From: Nissolia schottii
Taxonomy: Eukaryota; Streptophyta; Magnoliopsida; Fabales; Fabaceae
DNA: 64,000 nucleotides
Reading direction: 5' to 3'
NCBI GenBank assembly: GCA_003254905.1
Contig: QANU01030108.1
Coordinates: 213,393-277,392 of the forward strand
Shown: piece by piece, positions 46,400-58,866 of the stretch
Layout: each line of letters starts with the position of its first letter
How positions within the stretch are numbered: the first letter of the stretch is position 1
Program-made: the position numbers and the translations under genes
The notes under the pieces: generated by a model
Databases searched by the model: none
What the model saw: only the letters and a program-made list of their open reading frames with translations
What the model was told of the DNA's origin: nothing

Positions 46400-48020
46400 G
46401 TTAGTCCTCAAAGAAATTTGCATTATCCAACTAGATCCATATGTGCTCAAAACAACGTAATTTCAGTTGTACTTAAAACAATGTCGTTTTGTGTTCTAAG
46501 ATGAGTGAATAAGAGATAAAAGAGAGGACCAGAGTTAACTGTCATCACCTTCTATCACAAAGTAAATAAACGAAGAGATCAACGTGGACAATGAAAAAAA
46601 AATTTAGGAGTTAAGCTGACACTACACTTTTTTTGGAATCAAGTCAAGCAAAGTCTTAAATGGACCAGGTATACCTGGTCCAAGTTGGACATAGTATCTT
46701 ATTCATTGATTTTCGATCGCACGGTCTGTATAATAAATGGTGAATTATGATTTTTAACCCCCATATTTATGAAAAATTCCATTCTGATTGTGCAAAATGG
46801 TCCTTGGCATAGAAATAAATTTTTACTGTTGGTAATTAGTTTGCTGATTAGTTTGGTAATTAGTAAGATTATTAGTTAATGTTAATCTAAATTTCCCCTT
46901 CACCCCTTCATCACTCCACCCTCTGGTCATGATAGTCCCCTTCACAGAAGCATCTAGAGCCACTACCAAGCTGCCACCGGAGCCGGAGTGGCCGTTAGAA
47001 CTTCTGCCTCCCCATTATTGTTCCAATGTCAAAATACATACCACAAATAACCAACATCAATTAGTTATCAGCCCTCGTCATCAACAACAACCCAAGTCTT
47101 ATACCCCACCTTTAATCAACCCATTATCCAGAACCCAGGTTGATTTTTATCAACCTTCTTGATGAAAAATAATCACAAAAAAGATGGGAACAACAATCTC
47201 AGAAAATCCAGCAAAATCTAAATTTCTTAGATCTTCATTCAATCGCAAAGGAAAAAAATCTAAGATAAAAACGGAAAAAATGGAAACTTTATAAAAAATA
47301 AAAATAAAAATTGAACTTTTCTTGAAGCCACCTCTCGTTACCGATTAAACAGATCTAGAATCCAGAACAAAGAAAACTTCTCAGATCAGATCCAGAACAA
47401 CCCAAATCTGAACACCAACACCAACATCAACTGATCTATCTATCCCTAACAACAACACAGATATGAAAATAGGAGACAAAATCCCAGAAAATCCAGAAAA
47501 CTCACAATCCCAAAATCCCAGAATCAAAATCTCCAATATTGGAGCCTTCATCTCTCCTAACGGCACCGTCCTCCGCGGCGAAGGAAGGCAAAGGAGGCGA
47601 GCGGCGACGACGGAGGAAGGTAGAGGACATGAGCAGCGGCGGCGACAATTCGAGCCATCATCTCTCCCAAATCTGGGTCATGCATGTGATGAGGGAGTTG
47701 GGAGAAAATGGAAGTTGAGCGGCGTGGTGGAGCGAAGATGGTGACACGCCGGAGAGCACACCGAAGAACAGTAGAAGAGAGAGACAAAAACCATGAAGGT
47801 GAGAGAGGAATGGTGCAGTTGATGGAGAAAGGGAAAGTGGCACCACGCCACGGAGAGGGGGAAATTTTTTTGTTAAACATCAAATAAAATAATGTATAAC
47901 AGTAATTTTTATTTTGTTAATTAGTCCTTTAAGTTTTTTAAGTTCTTATATTTTACCCTAGATCAAAATGATCTTAGTAAGTAATTAGACCGGGTTAGAA
48001 TCGGCCATCAAGTCAGCACT
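46400..48020 (+). other. Region with GC-rich, coding-like patch, no gene assigned
   Basis: 46930-47160 and 47460-47860 have higher GC and open frames on both strands (for example 93 codons at 47463-47744, basic and Arg-rich). I recognise no domain. CAA/ATC-rich leader-like sequence lies at 47380-47470. It could be a decayed exon, a captured fragment in a transposon, or a 5' leader. Confidence 0.25.
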
Positions 48021-48449
48021 TAACTCATATTTAACCCAATAAAAGAAAGAAAAAAAAAAAATGGCAACGAATGACAGATGATATACAGACAAAATATAAG
48101 GAGGCCCACCTTGTTTTGGATGAGGAAGACAAAGCCCACTCGGACAATATTTGTATAAATGGGCGGACACTCAGTCCCAAAAACTGGGCTGACGCTCAGT
48201 CCATTATGGTACTCTTCATCTGAAAATAGGGCTTCTAATGCAATGAAATGAATTTTCATGACCCAAAATAAAGTAAGGACTTCTAAATCGTAAATTTTAT
48301 AACAATAAAGGGCGAGCGGAAACGTATTTATTTAGCTACAATCAAAATAAATCTATGTTGAACTGATTTATTCATTTGTGTATTTGGGAACAATATTTTG
48401 GACTGGTGGTATTATCAATATGTGGCAATGCTAGCTGTGTGTAGGTGAG

Positions 48450-48727
48450 CTGTTGGATTGCTGGGGTTGGGATGGGCCTTGCCTAATTGTTAATTTGTAT
48501 ATTTCATTATTTGATTCCCTTGATTGGTGGGCGGTGAGTAGTAATGTCATTTTGGAGGGTTTGTCCCACTATTTAGTTTCTTTTTCTAAGGAGAGTTTTA
48601 ACCAGGTTTGCTCTTTGTCGGCCGTTTGATGTTTGGGGTGGGTTTGTTCCGGCCGTTGTTTGTTGGTGTATTGTTTGGCTTTTGCCTCATTATTGAATAA
48701 AACATTTTAATTGCCTAAAAAAATTTG
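48450..48727 (+). mobile_element. Possible LINE 3' end
   Basis: T/G-rich sequence ends with 'tattgaataaaacattttaattgcctaaaaaaa', which contains an AATAAA signal and a short A tail, as at the 3' end of plant LINEs. No coding domain is preserved and no target duplication was identified. From 48728 to 49400 the DNA is very AT-rich without a gene. Confidence 0.35.
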
Positions 48728-49684
48728 ATTTATTTATGATTATTAAGCTTTCGAGTTAATTCTTAAACTCTTACGAGTTTACAATCTTATCACATAAAAA
48801 TAAATTAACTCTCATGTAAACTTTGTTTTTTAATAAATTCATACGAGTTCAAGTAAACATTATAGAAATCGACAACTAATTTATAGTTTTAAATTTTCAC
48901 ACTTAATTTTTTCTTTGAAATATACAAATTTGATAATTTATGTTGAATACTTAGTTAATTCATAGAGTTTATTAAGTTAATTTTATATATTTACCATAAT
49001 TAAGTTATATTTTATTAAATTATAAAACAATACCACTAAAAAAACTATAAAATAATAAACCTATAGAATAAAGCATAACATAACAATTACATCATGAATT
49101 AATGAATATTTTATAATATTTCTTTCATTTGTTTTATTATAAAATTAACATTGTTAAATATCAATTATAGATATAATATTTAATCATATTTAGATACAAA
49201 TTACATTGCTTATATAATATATTTATTTATGAATAAAAACTCTTACAAATTTACTAATCGAGTTAACCGTGATTTACGAGTTTACTAAATCTCAAATTTC
49301 AGAACTTGTATATATCATCGGTTTGGTTCGTTTCTTTAAACCCTCTAGAGCTGACATTCTAAACTTAGAAAAACATAACAAAACTCTCCGAAGGTTCAGA
49401 TAGCAGCTAACCCTCTGAATTTAAGGTTCGGATTATTTAATTGTCCAGACAATATTGTCATACTGAACATATTTGAAGTCAGCAAGTTAAACTTTTTACA
49501 GGGCAATCATCTGATCTGATAGAGACTTTGATACTGATAGATACCCCCTTTAGAAATTCTCATGAAATTACACTCTACTAACAGACCAGGTAGCAATTAC
49601 AACTGAAGCTATATGCTAACCAAGTACAATCTCACGCTATGCCAAAACACACAAGCCATAAAAATAGGGCATGTAGTTGTTATT

Positions 49685-52600
49685 TTAGGCCCAAGCCTCT
49701 CCACGTCCTTTCCTATTAGTATTTACAATGCCAAGACTAGTAGCAGGCTTCTTTGTTGGCTTGCTCAATTGAAATACTGGGTGCCTGCATAGCTTCCGCA
49801 CTCCATTTCTCAATCTCAACCAATGCTCGCTTTCATATAAACCTCTATATCTATTTTCTAAAGGACCTCTCCCATATCTAGAAGGTGAGGTACCATCTAA
49901 AACAGATTCAAATTCCCTATCACCACTAAGTTTCTCCTCAATGCACCATTCTATTCTTCCCAAGGTAGAAGTCCTCGAGAACTTACTTTTGACGGGAGCA
50001 TCCTTAGTTTGCTCAAAAGACCCCTCCCTGTTAGATTTGGAAGGAGTGGGATCAACTTCTTGAGAGGGAGAATTTAAGCATGATGAAAGCTGTCTTGCCT
50101 TGGCCATTGATTCATCTCTCTTTCGAAGGGTCTTCAGAATCAATGTCTTGAGGAAGTTCATGACTTGCACTGCATGAATCAGTGCTGTCAAAGGATCTGC
50201 CATCTGCATAGCACAAGGAAACAGGCTGTCAAAGGTCGGCCCTCAAGGATTCAGCAACAGCTGGTTATTGCTAAACATTATGCCCCAGTAACTTTATTAT
50301 AGTGTATGTTCCAATTCTTAATTCTGGCAACATAGATTTCAGGAAACAATTTGATTTCGTCATTACTTCTTTAAGCAACCAATGAATATAATGAAAACAT
50401 GAAATTAGGTTGATCAACTATGTAAATATCGACCCTAACTAAACTGTGCTTGAAAATAAACAACTACAAACATCAGACATTTTAAACAACAGAAGGAACA
50501 GAACTATAAATCACTGCTTATAATGTTAACGAACCTGTGTCATGTTGGGTGCAAAAACCATAGCAATATTGCGTGCATTCATTTTGTTGAACTGCTCGTG
50601 CCCAACAACATCTGCCATCAAATTGATTGCCCAATCAAGCAGTGCAGCTTCTGTTGGAGGAAGTAATTTCACAAGATTAGTACAATCCTCTTCTACATTG
50701 CAGTGCATCACTTGTTCTGGAGTGAGAGAATCAAGTACCCCAGTTGGAAGCTCTCTAAACCAAGCCTGTAAGGCATGAAAAAGCATAATAAATGAGGAGA
50801 CGACCTAACAGTTAGGGCAAATTATTAACATTAATAGTAAGCATAAATAACAGTGACCACCCTTGAGATTTGATGTTATTGCTCTCAACCCCAATCTTAT
50901 GTATAAGATGAACAGTCCACCCCATATGTATCTGACAGTACTGGACTTTAACCCTAATTTACACTGCTGTTTAAAATGAGCTGTTGAGACCATCCTCATC
51001 TTCCTAATAGGCCTCTCCCTTACTTACCCTGAAACCCAAAGAAACAGCACCCACTTACTTCCTCTGCTAATGTGGCATTCATCCTCTGCTACTCACATCT
51101 TCAACTTCATCTCCATTCCATACTCCCCTCCCCATTCCTTCTGTCCCATACACCCCCTTTCCAAATAATATACTAATTTAAAAAAAAAAAAGGCAAAAGA
51201 CTTTATTTCAAGGATAAGGTTTTTACAAATCTTAGAAGTAAAACTATGAAATCCCATACTAATTTAAGCATAATACTGTTATGCGAAAATCAAAGAAGTA
51301 GCCTTCAATTACTTTAATTCTAATATATATATATATATATACACCAAGTTAAGCTTAATAAAAGTTAAATTAAGCATTGCAGTGTATACCTTTATCAAAC
51401 CAGACAAACAATGAACGTCAATTCCAGGTGGCACTAGACCTCTGTTTAACTGATCACGAACAAACTCTTCTTGGCTGTTCTCAGCGTTGATTCGGAATAT
51501 TCCTTCAGCCTTTAGGCATGGCAAGCATGAAATTAGACCTCAAAAGTTATGTGAAAATAAAACCAAGAAGCTGTTTTTAACAACTAATTCCACGCAAATA
51601 GAACTTACTTTAAGGCCTCCCTCTGAATACAATCGTTTTTGCATCATCAGCAGAATTGTTGGGACACTGTTCCCTCTTTCATCATAAGAGCATTGCATTG
51701 ACTGTGCAGAAACTCCAAACACCTTCGCACTGCATGATTATAAGAACTCAATCAAGATTGGATTAAAAAAGAAAAGAGATGGAGCGGGTAAGACATAGAT
51801 GAAAGGCAAACCAATCAAGTCCCAGCTTTATTTTTATTTATTTATTTATTTATTTATTTTACTTTCTCTTCCCTCTCAATGTCATAGGGATTGAATTCCC
51901 TCCTCCTCTAGTGCTAGCAGGGAAGAGGCAAAGAGAAGATCCAAAACCAACAACAAAAAGACCATCAATTCCCGAGTTGTAAGTGATCAAACCTTTCAGA
52001 GTAATTTCAAGAGAGTTGCCAGCCAATTAATATATCAAATAACATAAATGATAAATGCGACCCTCTTGCACTCAGCTTGAACACCATCCAAAGTTGAGAC
52101 CTATGATGTCCAGTATGATTAAGTGGTGTTTAGATTGATGCTGAGAAAACCCAAACCATGGCTTGAAAGCTGCAAACAGATTTTTAACTCGTCTCAATAT
52201 GTTTTGCAAGATCACCTTAAATTACATTTGTAATCTCATATTATGGTTTGGGCAGAATTGCATCCGAAAAGAATGTTTTTCCTTTTGACCAAACCATGGT
52301 TTGCAAATTATAAACCAAACCCACCCAATAAAACCAAACGAAAACTGTGGTGGATTCACACGCATTAATCGACTTGTTTTGACTGAAAATCAATTCAATT
52401 ATTGAACTTATGTCAACCAAGTGGAAGCCCCAAAATCTTTGACCCTGGGAAGGCGCGCACACAACCGAATCGAAGAGCCAAAGTTAAACATCCAAAAATA
52501 AATTTAAAAAATGAAATAAAATAAAATTACAATTGACACTTAACTACCACCACCACAAACGAAACTCAAGATCTTCTACTACGTTGCATAACACCCTGGT

Positions 52601-53337
52601 GGATGCAAACAATTCAACCGCATCTGCACGTGTAAATGCACAAAGATGTATGCATAATTGAAACCCCTAGGTAGCAATTTACAATACAAACTTATGGACA
52701 CATTAGGGAAAACAAATTCATATCTAATCTAAGCAAAACCACAAATTAACACACACACACAATCTGATTTGAACAAAATCTCAGCAAAATTGAACTTATA
52801 GTGCTACTTCCATTACCCAATTTCATGAAATTTGAGGGAGAAACAAAAAATACAAAGAAAGCAGAGGCTTCACCTGGCACTAGGAACCCTCTTGGGAACC
52901 TCGGGCTCGAGCTCAGAGGGCAAACCGAGGAATCCATTGAACCTATCGAAGGTGACGTGGGACACGTGGCGCACCTCGGTTGGCCAGCTGATATCCAAGG
53001 AAGAAACGTCTTCCCTCTCCACACTGCAAGTTACCAGCAGCGACTTCTTCAGCGCAGCCACCACAATATCCAGTATCGCAAACTGCTGCTGCTGCTGACT
53101 CTGTCTCTGCATGTTCAACCCTCCTCCTGAATTGATGAACGGAGTTGAAACAGGGTTGCTCTCATCATCATCATCATCATAATCATCTTCATCTTCATCT
53201 TCATCACTCTCTAACCCTTCTTCTTCTTCTTCGTCATCGTCGTCGTCTTGGTCCTTGACATCGTGGAAGAAGGGAGTTGGCGGAGAAGGGCTGAATTCGG
53301 CGATCCCGCAAGATTTGGATCGGAATAGCCTTGTCAT
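49685..53337 (-). CDS. ROPGAP: ROP GTPase-activating protein (CRIB-RhoGAP), five exons
   Basis: It stimulates GTP hydrolysis by plant Rho-family (ROP/RAC) switches, which control polar growth and cell shape; the family acts at the plasma membrane and in the cytosol. Exons (minus): 53337-52874, 51729-51609, 51509-51390, 50765-50535, 50203-49685. All four introns are GT...AG, and the sum is 1455 nt, 484 residues. An in-frame TAG just upstream (53349-53347) makes the ATG at 53337 the first Met. Domains: acidic Asp/Glu tract (30-60), Gln run (81-85), CRIB motif ISWPTEVRHVSHVTF (116-130) that docks active ROP, RhoGAP domain (about 158-335) with arginine finger R201 in 'GIFRIN', and conserved 'KMNARNIAMVFAPNMTQ' (296-312). 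The C-terminus holds 'LCRHPVFQLSKPTKK' (450-464), typical of this family. Length and order match known plant RopGAPs. No defect seen. The paralogue number within the family cannot be fixed. Confidence 0.95.
51730..52873 (-). other. RopGAP intron 1 (1144 bp)
   Basis: The donor reads CCAG|GTGAAG and the acceptor ATGCAG|TGCG, splitting a Ser codon (phase 2). It contains a TTTA microsatellite (51833-51859) and a CA run (52750-52761). No transposon termini were recognised inside. Introns 2-4 (51608-51510, 51389-50766, 50534-50204) are phase 0; intron 3 carries a TA run at about 51325-51341. Confidence 0.9.
53158..53250 (-). repeat. Trinucleotide repeats coding the acidic tract of RopGAP
   Basis: Blocks of (ATC)n, (TTC)n and (GTC)n on the plus strand encode runs of Asp and Glu in exon 1. 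The frame is kept. Family members are acidic here but vary in length, so this tract is a candidate for length polymorphism. Confidence 0.85.
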
Positions 53338-53349
53338 TGTCTTCAACTA

Positions 53350-54590
53350 AGGAGCAAGCAGGCAGTAACGCGTTGTGCGCTAAAAAGGATGAGAGGTTGT
53401 GTGTGTGTTAGAAATTGGGGGATGGTAAAACTAAAAGGTGAACGCTTTTAAATGGGGGGAATTTGGGAATGGGTTTGGTTGGGTTGGAAGGGAGAGAGAG
53501 AGAGATTGGGATGGTGTGCTGGAAATGGTTGATGGAGACAAGTTGCTCTCCTTTTTGTTTGTTTGTTTGTTTGTATACCTTTTATGTGTTGCTCATACTG
53601 CTACAGACTAAAATGCATATTTGCAACAAAAGGCAACTCATCAATACTCATTAATCATTAAATATTGGGTTGATTTATTATTAATTATTTATCATATCTC
53701 ACCCTTTGAGAGAGAATGACAAGATGCCTTTCTTACTTGTGCCTTTCAAAATTCAAGGTGGCGACCAAATAATAAATCTCACCATTCAACCATGCCAATG
53801 CAAGTACTCCAGTAGAGATGCAGTACGTGAGACTAGAGCGCTGTGCAATTAAATCTCTGACTATTCTGTCTCGTGATAACAGTGGAAGAATCGAAGAAAG
53901 TTGTATGCAGTTTTGACATTTCTGCTGATACAAAATGGGAATTAATTTATTGCATTTGCATCACCCGGTTGCCACGCTTACTTCAACTCTTCAATTATCA
54001 ATTCATATATATGGGGATTGTACACGTTCAGGGAGAATAATTACGCCCTTCTACCACGATTTATCACGTAGATGTTGAAAATTACAACAAGGTTTATTAT
54101 ACATGTGTAATATAGAATGGATGGATTCTATTCCACAGCTAAAAAAAAGAGTACCAAATTCCAATCCTGCGTTGGCTGCTTTTTTCTTGGGGGGGTTTAG
54201 GCATGCGAATTCCCGCACCCTAAGTCACATGCGTACATGTTATTTTGTTCCTTCCTTGTTGGAAGCTGAAATAGCTTTTAATAGAAGTGATTAAAGAATG
54301 GATTCTTGGCAAGGTTCAGCAAAATTAAATCAAGTGGTATTGTGTCATGTTGCGGGGGTGGCCCGACCCGTAGGGCATGGAGGATGGTGGACACAGGAGT
54401 CCATAAATATTTACATGGTAGAAAGGGGTGGGGGCCATGATACCATTGCCATGCACACATCATGTATACCTGTCCTCTCAATTACTCTTGCCGTCTCTCC
54501 GCGTTGTGTTATTATCTACCCGTGGGGTTTCTCTGGTCCCCCACCCTTTATACTTCACATGTATTGTTACTTCTTTGCTAGCTAGTATAT
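53350..54590. other. 5' flank of RopGAP and intergenic DNA
   Basis: Upstream of the gene (plus orientation) are a GA run at 53491-53504 and a TTTG run at about 53553-53573; on the gene strand these are CT and CAAA runs, common in plant leaders. I could not fix a TATA box. No second gene is visible up to 54590. Confidence 0.5.
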
Positions 54591-54599
54591 TTCATGTTA

Positions 54600-54861
54600 C
54601 AATACAGTTTGGTGTAATAGTATCTTTTCTTACACTCAAAATATGCCTTTTTATTAACCAAATATTGCACTTCGTTGGCTTAAGGCTACTCTTAATTAGG
54701 CTACTCTTCAACACAACAAAGTTTTGATATGTTATACTTTTACGGCTAATACACCATTTTATTATGAATGGTAATTTTTTATCAATAAAAAATGTTGCAT
54801 TTTACATTTAATGGCACATTTTTTTAAATGTAGGGCACTCTAAGCCAAATTTCTTGTAGTG
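54600..54861 (-). mobile_element. CACTA-type element end
   Basis: On the minus strand it starts CACTACAAGAAATTTGGCTT (54861), nearly the same as the left end at 15087. Words such as 'acattttt' and 'taaaatg' then recur in both orientations. The partner end near 54590 is not clear. Confidence 0.55.
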
Positions 54862-55012
54862 CAAAAACGTCATTTAAGATAAAAGAAAAATGGTGCAAAT
54901 CTCAATAAATCTTTAAGATTCAAAGGTGTCGTGTAAAACAAAACAGTATAAATAACATTATTCAATTTATAATTTCTTTAGCTTTAGGAAAAAATCTCAT
55001 TTTGTATTAGAT

Positions 55013-55116
55013 ATTGTGTTAATTCACTCTTTATTGATTATTAAATAAGATTTTAATGAGACGCGCATTCTATTAAATTTTTATTTAATAATAAATGATA
55101 AATGAGTTAATACAAT
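55013..55116. mobile_element. Small foldback MITE
   Basis: A 104-bp hairpin. 'attgtgttaattcactctttattgattatta' pairs with the complement of 'taataataaatgataaatgagttaatacaat'. It is related to the hairpin at 4761-4850. The rest of 55117-56290 shows no gene. Confidence 0.75.
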
Positions 55117-55662
55117 GTCTCACTTAAAATAAATACAAATAACATTTCTCTTTTATTCATTAGATATTACATCTTTGAATGCCATTTACCACGGGGGGAA
55201 GCAATCAAGAGTATATGTAGGGGTTGCATAAAAACGTGATCAACATTCAACAGTTACAACTCGTTTTCTGATCTAATCTATACATAGATTTGGGGATTAG
55301 ACAGCCGACTAGTGAGCCACACACGACTATGATTTTAGTTTGGAGCCAACCTTGCTTCCGTAAAACTCTGCTTTCTATTATAAGCTACATATTGAGAAAA
55401 AAGTGAAATTAATGCTAGTAAGTCGCTTCTTACAGACATTCCTTCATATGATTGGTGAATTGACTATATTAATTATGGTCGTCATATATCCGTTCCTAAC
55501 ACAACCACCATCATTTATACAGTACTGATCATGTCATTATCATGTGGTTGCCTTCAAAGCTACTACCAATTTCATGCACTATATTCATTCTATACTACTA
55601 GTCGTTTTGGCAAGAAGTAACTTTTAAGCTACTCCACGAGCTTCTTCAAAGTTCTTTTCCCC

Positions 55663-55685
55663 GGGGGGGGGGGGGGGGGGGGGGG
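55663..55685 (+). repeat. Poly-G run of 23
   Basis: An uninterrupted G homopolymer after CCCC. Such runs are rare in plant DNA and are prone to sequencing and assembly error, so the length should not be trusted. Confidence 0.9.
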
Positions 55686-56307
55686 AGGATGAGAATGAAG
55701 AAAAATTAAATTAGGTGAAGGTGACGTGCCTCTATCTGCTTAACTAAACCATACCAACAGGAATAAAACTTCCTAACGAACAATAAAGTGTAAGCTCTAA
55801 GGCATTGAACGTTCAAACAAGAATTTAGTGTGTATAGCCAGGATAGATCGGCATATCGAAGCGAAGATAGCTTACGTTTTTTCTTTTTCGAGGAAATGTG
55901 AATCTTAGTGACACCTAGCTTTAGACAATCTATACAGTTTAGAGCAAATATTTTGAAGTTGACACTAACTCCCCAACATAGTTTTGAAAAAAAATTGATA
56001 TTAGTTTTATTCTAATACTTTAAATTTTAACATTAATTTAATCTTATATTTTAATACATGACTAAATTGATATCAAAATTCAAAGAGTTGAAATTAAATT
56101 GACGTCAATTTTTTTTAGATCTAAATTAATGTCAAAATTTAAAGTATTAGAATTAAATTACAAGCGGCATAAGCTATTAGGATAATTCTAATAAGAAAGG
56201 ATTTAAATAATATATTAGAGATTTTAGTTTCAAATATCATTATAATTTTTGAAGTAACAAAAGAAACTTAAAGGTGGCATGAGACATATTCAAATACTAT
56301 TTATTGT

Positions 56308-56484
56308 ATAACCAACGAGAGTTGTCCAAGTGGTAAGCGGCTTGGTATCGCTTAAGCAAGGTCCCGAGTTCGAGCCCTTGTGTACGCAATTATCCCCGCT
56401 GGGAGACTCATCCGCCATAATCAGGTGCGCGACCCGGATTAGTTAAGGCTAAGCCTTGAAAACCGCGCAGACAACCTAAAAAAA
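56308..56484 (+). mobile_element. tRNA-derived SINE
   Basis: The left half looks like a tRNA: an A-box-like 'gtccaagtggt' at about 56323 and a B box GAGTTCGAGCC at 56366-56376, the internal RNA polymerase III promoter. A GC-rich body ends 'gcagacaaccta' plus an A tail (56478-56486). The flanks 'aatactatttattgt' (56293-56307 and 56485-56499) are a 15-bp target duplication. SINEs use LINE enzymes to move. The tRNA part is not a usable tRNA gene. Confidence 0.9.
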
Positions 56485-56811
56485 AATACTATTTATTGTG
56501 TTACACATATTGGTGTGTATCGAAAAGGCGTAAAGGCTTCTTTTTTGGTGTGCAAAGACGTAACGTATACTCTGGCCCAACGGCTGGATGAAAATTGTTT
56601 GGGCTAGCCTAATATTTTGCAGAAATTAAAGGCCCAAAGCTATTCTTTGATGAAAGGGCCCAAAGTTCTGTAGTATGGGCGGTATACTATTTGTTTTAAC
56701 AACTCTCCTCTTCTGACCAGAAACTTTGCATGTATGACCATAAAGTTAAAGCTTTCCTCTTAGTATTGACCAAACACTTTGACAAAAACAAAATAACCTC
56801 CCCTCTTAAGC

Positions 56812-57206
56812 TCTGTTTGGTTGTGGAGATATAATTAAAATACAGAGACATGAAAACAGATATATAAAATATAGGACTAAAAATTAGTATTGTATTTTGT
56901 TTGGTAATGATATGCAAAACACAATTTATTATATTTGTATCATGTTTGATTTTGTGGTGACAGGACATAAAAATATGAGGAATGACTTGAAATATTTTTT
57001 TAGTCTCATTCTCACTCATTCATAATTTTATTAAAACTCTGTCTCTGTCCTTGTTCTCATGTCCCAACAAAACGAAGGTACAAAAAATACATTAATTTTT
57101 TGTCTTGAGACATAAGTTTTTGTACATGCCTTCATAATAAACAAAATTTTGTGTCTCTATGCATCCCTGTATTTATTTCTTGTATCAATAACCAAATGCA
57201 ACCTTA
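56812..57206. mobile_element. MITE with GTTTGGTT-type ends
   Basis: The left end 'agctctgtttggttg' and the complement of the right end ('taaccaaatgcaacc') form the terminal repeat common to plant PIF/Harbinger or hAT MITEs. A TTA on each side may be the 3-bp duplication, which would favour PIF/Harbinger. The interior repeats 'gtctctg' / 'cagagac' words. Confidence 0.55.
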
Positions 57207-57392
57207 GTGAACCAATAGCTAGGATAAAACAAAACATTGTGTAAAAAAACACAAAACATAGTAACTTGAAAGCATTCATCAATTTTTTGTTTTCTCTAAA
57301 CCCTAATTATCGAGGGAAAAATGGATTTTTCAAGGTCGACAAAATATTTTATAACAAAATGAAATTTGTTATGAAAAATATTATTAGGTGGA

Positions 57393-57582
57393 TGTCATTA
57401 ATTTGTGAGGTATTAATATTTGATATGTTTATATATCCCTCACTCTTAGTCTATAAATAGTGTATTAAGTGCTCAATGTATACACACCGTTGTGAGATTA
57501 ACAATAATATCACTTCCCCTTTTCTTTCTCCCTATCTCCTCTATTACTCATCCTTAGTTCTCTTCTCATTAGTTTTATAACA
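57393..57582 (+). mobile_element. 5' LTR end and primer site of the plus-strand copia
   Basis: TATAAATAG at about 57451 and a pyrimidine-rich leader run into 'agttttataaca|cattatcaacacaacgc'. Plant copia elements often have '...ACA|cgTTATCAGCACGA' at the LTR/primer-site junction. The LTR start is uncertain. 57583-58099 is the expected leader and gag zone but no gag frame is readable. Confidence 0.5.
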
Positions 57583-57984
57583 CATTATCAACACAACGCT
57601 CTATTTAATTCAAAGAATCAATTTTCTTTAAAAATCAATTCTACAATGTAGTAATTTTCTTTTCAATTTTTTTTTCACCATAAAATCAATCTATTATGGG
57701 TTTTTTTTTTCCTTTCCTCTTTCTATTGATTTTAAAACTCTTAATTTTTTTTTATACAAAACCAATATGAATTGAATAGGGAGCTATTAAATAAGCTCAT
57801 CCATTTATTCAAATGTCACTATGTTTGAGTCTACGAGATAGCAATATAAATAGGACGTTATACATTTGTGTGTAAAAGTTTAATTTTTGGTGTATCCCTT
57901 TGGTTTTATATTTTAATTATGTTCTTTACTATGATTTCATCGAAGCATATTTCTTTTATATTGTTCTATTTATGTTTTTTAATA

Positions 57985-58058
57985 CCATTCCCATAAGTGA
58001 ATGGTAGCGGTACCTATATATAACTCATTCCCAAAAGTGAATGGTAGTGGTACCTATG
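57985..58058 (+). repeat. Two-copy direct repeat (~40 bp)
   Basis: 'cattccca(t/a)aagtgaatggtag(c/t)ggtacctat' occurs twice in a row, 41 bp apart. Local duplication inside the decayed copia element. Confidence 0.85.
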
Positions 58059-58099
58059 ACAAAATATAAACCATTTTCAGAAGAGCTGATATAATACTA

Positions 58100-58866
58100 G
58101 TTAGAGAAACAAAATTTGTTATAGATAATTTTGTACTGTCTCAACGAAACTTGATAGAATTTAAAAAATATTCATCGAAATGAATATAATGTTAAGACTG
58201 TAAATAAGGAGAACATTAAATATCTCCATATTGAAACTATTATACCAATAAAGAAACATGTATTACAAACTACTTGTTTTTCCTCCGAATTATACTATAA
58301 ACTATTGTTGTATTTGAAAATTATGTTACACTAAACTAGGAGTTTAGTGATACAAATACTTTTATAATTTGGCATGACCGGTTAGGCCATTCCAATTTAA
58401 TTATGATGCGAAAAAATTGAGAATTCATGAACATTCATTGAAGACCTAGATTCTTCAATTTAAAGAATTCTCATCCATTGCTTGCTCTCATAAAAAATTA
58501 ATTATGAGACAATCACCAATTATAATTGTGGTTAAATCAATTGCATTTCTAGAATTTATTTAAGGTGAAATACATCACGTGAACCATTTATATATATATT
58601 TTTTAATTGATGCATCAAACAAATAGTTGCATGTGTGTTTATTATTGACTCATAATCTAAAGTTTACAAGATTGTTTACTCAAATAATTTAAGAGTAGAG
58701 TATCCAAATAATTTAATTAAGATCATTTTGTCTTGATAATATTGGCGAGTTAATGTCTCAAAATTTTAATGATTATTGTATGTCAAATAAAACAACATTT
58801 AAAGAGCACGGTGCTTCTATTCATGCACGGTCTAGCAAAATTATTTATTAAATGCTTCCAACTAAT
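58100..58866 (+). pseudogene. Copia pol remnant: gag-pre-integrase and integrase start
   Basis: Plus-strand frames carry the pre-integrase block 'WHDRLGHPN', adapted as 'FGMTG...' in a shifted frame near 58360, then 'IENSHEHSLKT', 'SSIACSHKK' (zinc-binding C and H positions), 'LIDASNK' and 'NFNDYCMS' near 58770. Many stops and shifts. It ends at CCAACTAAT (58858-58866), the left target copy of the Mutator-like element, and goes on at 60374. Confidence 0.75.

Noticed and set aside
49685..50209. Stand-alone 174-residue protein starting at an ATG near 50209
   Set aside because: The first residues are intron sequence; the acceptor at 50205-50204 joins it to exon 4 of RopGAP in phase.
53338..53346. 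RopGAP start three codons further upstream
   Set aside because: That codon is TTG, and a TAG lies right before it; the ATG at 53337 gives the family's usual start.
56308..56484. Genuine tRNA gene
   Set aside because: Only A and B boxes are recognisable; no complete cloverleaf, and it has a 3' body, an A tail and a target duplication, so it is a SINE.
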